Assembly (NCBI GenBank): GCA_026388915.1
Contig: JAPLIW010000194.1
Coordinates: 1-8,504, forward strand
DNA from: Deltaproteobacteria bacterium
Lineage (GTDB): Bacteria > Desulfobacterota > SM23-61
DNA length: 8,504 bases
Direction: 5' to 3'
A model generated the notes under the pieces. It did no database searches. It saw only the letters and a program-made list of their open reading frames with translations, and had not been told where the DNA came from. The position numbers were made by a program, and so were the translations under genes. How positions within the stretch are numbered: the stretch's first letter is position 1; every line of letters begins with the position of its first letter. Of the stretch, positions 5,219 through 8,504 are shown piece by piece.

Positions 5219-6780
5219 GCGCCGGAATCGTTTACCTCATCGGGGCAGGACCCGGGGACCCAGGACTGATCACGGTCAAGGGGCTTAAGTGTCTGGGAAA
5301 GGCGGATGCGGTCGTCTATGACTATCTGGCCAACGAAGATCTGCTCGGCCACATCAAGGAAGGAGCGGAAAAGATCTATGTGGGGAAGAAGGGGGGCGAT
5401 CACACCCTTCCTCAGGAGCAGATCAACGATTTGATCATCGCCAGGGCGAAAGAGGGGAAGTCGGTGGCCCGCCTGAAAGGGGGGGACCCGTTTATCTTCG
5501 GCCGCGGGGGAGAAGAGGCCGAGGAATTGGCCCGGGCCGGGATTCCCTTCGAGATCGTTCCTGGGGTCACCTCGGCCATTGCCGCGCCGGCCTACGCCGG
5601 CATCCCCCTGACCCACCGGGATTTCACCTCCACGGTGGCTTTTATCACCGGCCACGAGGACCCGACCAAAGGGGAGTCGAAGATTGCCTGGGACAAGATC
5701 TCCACGGGAATCGGAACGCTGGTCTGTCTCATGGGAGTGGGAAACCTGGGCCGCATTGCCCGGGAGCTCATGAAAAACGGCCGCGACCCGGAGACTCCTG
5801 TGGCTTTGATCCGCTGGGGAACCCTTCCCCAGCAGGAAACCGTCCTGGGCACACTCTCCAACATCAGCGAGGTCGCCCAGACCCGCACACTCAAACCGCC
5901 GGTCATCATCCTGGTGGGCGAGGTGGTGGCGCTCCGGGATAAGCTGAACTGGTTTGAGACCCTCCCGCTGTTCGGGAAGAAAATCCTGGTGACCCGAGCC
6001 CGGGAGCAGGCCAGCGACCTCTCCGAGAGACTGCGAGTCCTGGGTGCAATTCCCGTCGAGTTTCCCACCATCGAAATCCTTCCCCCGGAAAGCTGGGCTG
6101 ACGTCGATCATGGCCTGCAACAGATGATGATGTATGATTGGATTATATTCACCAGCGCCAACGGGGTGAAGTTTTTGGTGGACCGGCTCTTCGCCTTGAA
6201 GCGGGATGTGAGGAGTTTAAAGGGCCCGCGGATCTGCGCCATCGGCCCGAAGACCGCCGAGGCGCTGGAAGCCCTGAAAATCCGGGTGAACTTCGTTCCC
6301 CGAGAATATCGGGCCGAGGCCATCTTGGAAGGCCTCAAGAAAGAAAAGCTGAAGGGAAAGAACATTCTGATCCCCCGGGCCAGGGTGGCCCGGGATGTCC
6401 TCCCGGAGGAACTGAGGAAGGCGGGTGCTGTAGTGGATGTGGTCGAGGTGTACCAGACCGTCCTTCCGAAAGAGAATGTCTCCAAAATCCGGGAGCTGCT
6501 GAAGAAGGGGGAGATTTCGGCAGTGACCTTCACCAGCTCTTCGACGGTGAGCAATTTCGCAGAGATGGTAGGGAAGGAGGAGGCGCAGGCGCTGACCGCC
6601 GGGATTCCGGTGGCCTCGATCGGCCCCATTACCGCGGAAAAGGCCGGAGAATTGGGGATTAAGACCACGGTCATGCCCGCGGAGTACACCATCCCGGCGC
6701 TGGTTCACGCCCTGGCAGAGCACTTTCGAAAAACAGATGAGCCACAGAGGTCACAGAGAACACAGAGGGGAAAAACCTAA
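5215..6780 (+). CDS. cobA-hemD: Fused uroporphyrinogen-III C-methyltransferase / uroporphyrinogen-III synthase (CobA-HemD)
   Basis: This two-domain protein closes hydroxymethylbilane to uroporphyrinogen III (C-terminal HemD half) and methylates it twice with S-adenosylmethionine to precorrin-2 (N-terminal CobA half). The CobA domain covers residues 4 to about 243, with VYLIGAGPGDPGLITVKG (6-23), VARLKGGDPFIFGRGGEE (84-101), VPGVTSAIAAPAYAGIPLTH (115-134) and ALIRWGTLPQQ (197-207). The HemD domain covers about 254-505, with GKKILVTRAREQASDLSERL (254-273), FTSANGV (312-318), AIGPKTAEAL (342-351), IPRARVARDVLPEEL (386-400) and TFTSSSTVSNF (438-448). This fusion is common in Desulfobacterota and clostridia and favours the branch to siroheme. 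The ATG overlaps the hemC stop. The last 13 residues (EPQRSQRTQRGKT) come from a dispersed repeat starting at 6741, so they are probably not an original part of the enzyme. Confidence 0.96.
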   Translation: MSAGIVYLIGAGPGDPGLITVKGLKCLGKADAVVYDYLANEDLLGHIKEGAEKIYVGKKGGDHTLPQEQINDLIIARAKEGKSVARLKGGDPFIFGRGGEEAEELARAGIPFEIVPGVTSAIAAPAYAGIPLTHRDFTSTVAFITGHEDPTKGESKIAWDKISTGIGTLVCLMGVGNLGRIARELMKNGRDPETPVALIRWGTLPQQETVLGTLSNISEVAQTRTLKPPVIILVGEVVALRDKLNWFETLPLFGKKILVTRAREQASDLSERLRVLGAIPVEFPTIEILPPESWADVDHGLQQMMMYDWIIFTSANGVKFLVDRLFALKRDVRSLKGPRICAIGPKTAEALEALKIRVNFVPREYRAEAILEGLKKEKLKGKNILIPRARVARDVLPEELRKAGAVVDVVEVYQTVLPKENVSKIRELLKKGEISAVTFTSSSTVSNFAEMVGKEEAQALTAGIPVASIGPITAEKAGELGIKTTVMPAEYTIPALVHALAEHFRKTDEPQRSQRTQRGKT

Positions 6781-6962
6781 TTGGACACAGATGAACACAG
6801 ATTTCATATCCGCAAACGACCTAAAGACAAAAGATTTAATGGGACGCGGATGAACGCGGGTAAACACGGATGGAGCGTTAATAAGAAAATGAAGGACCTA
6901 AAGAATTTTTTGTTTCGAATTTAATATCCGTTTTTCTCTGTGATCTCTGTGCCCTCTGTGGC
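6741..6962. repeat. Inverted-repeat element between cobA-hemD and ahbC
   Basis: The left arm at 6741-6767 begins GCCACAGAGGTCACAGAGAA and pairs with the right arm at 6936-6962. Once reverse-complemented, 25 of 27 bases match. The middle holds short direct repeats: GGACACAGATGAACACAGAT (6783-6802), a related GGACGCGGATGAACGCGG (6842-6859), and GACCTAAAGA twice (6818-6827 and 6895-6904). There is no open frame for a transposase, so it resembles a non-coding dispersed element (MITE-like or a Desulfobacterota intergenic repeat). The left arm lies inside the end of cobA-hemD and provides its stop region. A T-rich tract (6969-6982) follows the right arm, and ahbC starts at 6983. In RNA the arms could form a long hairpin. 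Confidence 0.85.
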
Positions 6963-6982
6963 AAAAAGTTTTTTGTTTTTTT

Positions 6983-8242
6983 ATGATCGGGATATCGAAA
7001 TTATACTGCGGCACGGTGGAAGCGTCCGACCCCCTGCGCTACGGGCGCCTGTCGGGGAAGCTTCCTTCCCACCTCCTGCAGTTCTCGGAAGACAAAAAGC
7101 CGGTGGTCGTGTGGAACGTGGGCCAGCGGTGCAACCTGAGATGCGTCCACTGTTACTCCCATTCCCAGAACCGGGAGTACAGCGGGGAGCTGTCCACGGA
7201 AGAGGGAAGGGCGCTCATCGAAGATTTGGCCCGCTTTGGCTCGCCGGTCGTTCTCTTTTCCGGGGGAGAACCCCTTCTACGGAAAGACCTGCCGGACTTG
7301 GCCCGGCTGGCCACGGACCGGGGAATGCGGGCGGTCATCTCCACCAACGGGACGCTCATCACCCCGGACATGGCTCGGAAGCTGAAAAAGATCGGCCTTT
7401 CCTACGTGGGCGTGAGCCTGGACGGGATGGAAGAGACCAACGACCGGTTCCGGGGAGTGGAGGGAGCTTTCCATGCCGCGCTCCAGGGGATCCGCAACTG
7501 CCGGGAGACGGGCATCAAGGTGGGGCTGCGGTTCACCATCAACCGGCGAAACGCCCAGGACGTTCCCGGGATCTTCGATCTCCTGGAAAAAGAGAATATA
7601 CCCCGGGTCTGCTTCTACCATCTGGTTTACGCCGGCCGGGGAAGCGAGCTCATCGGGGAAGACCTGGACCACGGAGAGACTCGAAGAGTGGTCGACCTCA
7701 TCATCGATCGGACGAAGGATCTTCACGGCCGGGAAAAAGCCATGGAGGTTCTCACCGTGGATAACCACTCCGACGGGCCTTACCTGTACCTGCGCATGCT
7801 GCGGGAGGGATCTCCCCGGGCCGGAGAGGTCATGGAACTCCTGCGGATGAACGGGGGAAACAGCTCCGGGGTGGGCATCGGCTGCGTAAGCTGGGACGGC
7901 TCGGTTCACGCCGATCAGTTCTGGAGGCACTCCTCCTTCGGCAACGTCCGGCAGCGTCCTTTCAGCGAGATCTGGACGGACCTGGGCCATCCCCTGATGG
8001 CCAGGCTAAAGGAGAAGAAAAAACACGTGAAAGGGCGCTGTGCCGCCTGCCGATTCCTGGAGGTCTGCGCGGGAAATTTCCGGGTTCGGGCCGAGGCGGG
8101 CACCGGAGACCTCTGGGCGCCCGACCCGGCCTGTTACTTGACGGATGAGGAAATCGGAATCAAGGGATTAAATTCCAAATTCCAAATAATACCCAATTTT
8201 CAAATTCGAATGACCGAAACAAAACCTCAAAGGGCCGGGTAA
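6983..8242 (+). CDS. ahbC: AhbC-type radical SAM enzyme: 12,18-didecarboxysiroheme deacetylase
   Basis: In the alternative heme pathway AhbC removes the two acetate side chains of 12,18-didecarboxysiroheme to give Fe-coproporphyrin III. The protein starts MIGISKLYCGTVEASD, typical of AhbC. The radical SAM cluster motif is C50-x3-C54-x2-C57 (CNLRCVHC), followed by FSGGEPLLRKDL (92-103) and STNGTLITPDM (120-130). The C-terminal SPASM-like part has GCVSWDGSVHADQFW with Cys301, then Cys353, Cys356, Cys362 and Cys384, placed to hold auxiliary iron-sulfur clusters. GNFRVRAEAGTGDLW and DPACYLTDEEIG are shared with AhbC and the related heme d1 enzyme NirJ. NirJ is the alternative, less likely beside an AhbD gene. 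The natural end is near IGIKG (about 395). Residues 397-419 are encoded by, or run through, repeat sequence. No Shine-Dalgarno is visible before the ATG: the 22 bases upstream are A and T runs. Confidence 0.9.
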   Translation: MIGISKLYCGTVEASDPLRYGRLSGKLPSHLLQFSEDKKPVVVWNVGQRCNLRCVHCYSHSQNREYSGELSTEEGRALIEDLARFGSPVVLFSGGEPLLRKDLPDLARLATDRGMRAVISTNGTLITPDMARKLKKIGLSYVGVSLDGMEETNDRFRGVEGAFHAALQGIRNCRETGIKVGLRFTINRRNAQDVPGIFDLLEKENIPRVCFYHLVYAGRGSELIGEDLDHGETRRVVDLIIDRTKDLHGREKAMEVLTVDNHSDGPYLYLRMLREGSPRAGEVMELLRMNGGNSSGVGIGCVSWDGSVHADQFWRHSSFGNVRQRPFSEIWTDLGHPLMARLKEKKKHVKGRCAACRFLEVCAGNFRVRAEAGTGDLWAPDPACYLTDEEIGIKGLNSKFQIIPNFQIRMTETKPQRAG

Positions 8243-8321
8243 ACTGTTTGGATATTCGCTGTTTGGAATTTATTTGGAGTTTGGTGCTTGTTTGAGATTT
8301 GGTGCTTGGGATTTGGAATTT
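8170..8321. repeat. Second inverted-repeat element (ATTTGGAATTT type) across the end of ahbC
   Basis: AAATTCCAAAT (8170-8180) pairs exactly with ATTTGGAATTT (8311-8321). Inside are more TTTGGA/TCCAAA units (AATTCCAAAT nearby, GTTTGGAATT at 8261-8270) and a direct repeat TTTGGTGCTTG at 8280-8290 and 8298-8308. The left arm lies in the ahbC reading frame and encodes the tail NSKFQIIPNFQIRM; the right arm fills the gap before ahbD. It is non-coding, AT-rich against GC-rich neighbours, and of the dispersed 'ttggaatttggaattt' kind seen in many Desulfobacterota genomes. Confidence 0.8.
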
Positions 8322-8340
8322 CGGCGGTTGAGTGGAAAAG

Positions 8341-8504
8341 ATGGTGAAAGACTCCAACGGTCATCCAGCGAAATCGGTCGAAACCGTAACCCTGAAGGTT
8401 CCAACCTTGCGCATGATCGCCTGGGAAGTGACCCGGAGCTGCAACCTGAACTGCATCCACTGCCGGGCCGCCGCCGGAAGGGGACCCTATCCGGGTGAAT
8501 TGGG
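8341..8504 (+). CDS. ahbD: AhbD-type radical SAM enzyme (heme b synthase), N-terminal 54 residues; cut by window edge
   Basis: AhbD carries out the last step of the alternative heme pathway, the oxidative decarboxylation of two propionates of Fe-coproporphyrin III to vinyl groups, giving heme b. Only the start is present. VPTLRMIAWEVTRSCNLNCI (residues 20-39) leads into the radical SAM motif C34-x3-C38-x2-C41 (CNLNCIHC), then RAAAGRGPYPGEL. The phrase TLR-x-IAWEVTRSCNL is typical of AhbD, and its place after ahbC supports the name. The frame has a stop at 8329-8331, so the start is ATG 8341 or the GTG at 8332. ATG is preferred as the more usual codon. The ribosome-binding site is weak (GAGTGG). 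Other radical SAM proteins with a similar N-terminus cannot be fully excluded from 54 residues. Confidence 0.82.
   Translation, partial: MVKDSNGHPAKSVETVTLKVPTLRMIAWEVTRSCNLNCIHCRAAAGRGPYPGEL

Noticed and set aside
5203..6120. 305-codon minus-strand open frame over the CobA half
   Set aside because: It is antisense to highly conserved CobA motifs, so it is a frame shadow.
6108..6692. Long minus-strand open frame inside cobA-hemD
   Set aside because: It mirrors a well-supported plus-strand gene in GC-rich sequence. The translation is low-complexity and matches no family I know.
6741..6962. CRISPR-like array from repeated cacagag/cagatgaac units
   Set aside because: The units are short, degenerate and in both orientations with no regular spacers. 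They fit a dispersed inverted-repeat element.
6940..7764. Plus-strand open frame overlapping the start of ahbC
   Set aside because: Its translation is Arg/Gly/Pro-rich with no motif, while the overlapping frame encodes all AhbC motifs.

Overview
The window is GC-rich and reads as an anaerobic bacterium, most likely one of the Desulfobacterota (former Deltaproteobacteria). The evidence is an aldehyde:ferredoxin oxidoreductase, an NDP-forming acyl-CoA synthetase relic, a fused uroporphyrinogen-III methyltransferase/synthase (CobA-HemD), and two radical-SAM enzymes of the siroheme-dependent (AHB) heme route. The intergenic repeats are of the 'VIPAKAGIQ' and 'cacagaGGTCACAGAG' kinds often met in such genomes. 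The lineage is inferred from gene content only.

Layout. 1-717 (minus): first 239 codons of an aldehyde:ferredoxin oxidoreductase. 972-1121 (minus): a 49-residue membrane protein upstream of it. 1122-1333: divergent intergenic region with an inverted repeat and a possible sigma-54-type promoter. 1334-2146 (plus): broken alpha subunit of an NDP-forming acyl-CoA synthetase, with a large internal deletion and a second frameshift. 2147-2419: intergenic repeats. 2420-2921 (plus): hisB with a frame-breaking internal deletion. 2918-3556: intact hisH. 3553-4266: precorrin-2 dehydrogenase/sirohydrochlorin ferrochelatase. 4277-5218: hemC. 5215-6780: cobA-hemD fusion. 6741-6962: inverted-repeat element. 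6983-8242: ahbC. 8170-8321: a second type of repeat element. 8341-8504: start of ahbD, cut by the window edge.

How the genes work together. HemC makes hydroxymethylbilane. The HemD half of the fusion closes it to uroporphyrinogen III, and the CobA half methylates that to precorrin-2. The NAD-binding protein then makes sirohydrochlorin and probably siroheme. AhbC and AhbD belong to the later steps that turn didecarboxysiroheme into Fe-coproporphyrin and then heme b. The siroheme decarboxylase (AhbA/AhbB), HemA, HemL and HemB are not in the window. hisB, hisH and the dehydrogenase gene overlap by 4 bases each, so histidine and tetrapyrrole genes look co-transcribed.

The most unusual feature is decay and repeat invasion around working genes. 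Two genes carry internal deletions that break the frame. Two repeat elements supply the last codons of otherwise intact enzymes (CobA-HemD and AhbC). A long inverted repeat followed by a T-rich tract lies directly in front of ahbC, whose start has no visible Shine-Dalgarno sequence. I found no CRISPR array, tRNA, rRNA or transposase, and no clear novel defence or mobile system.
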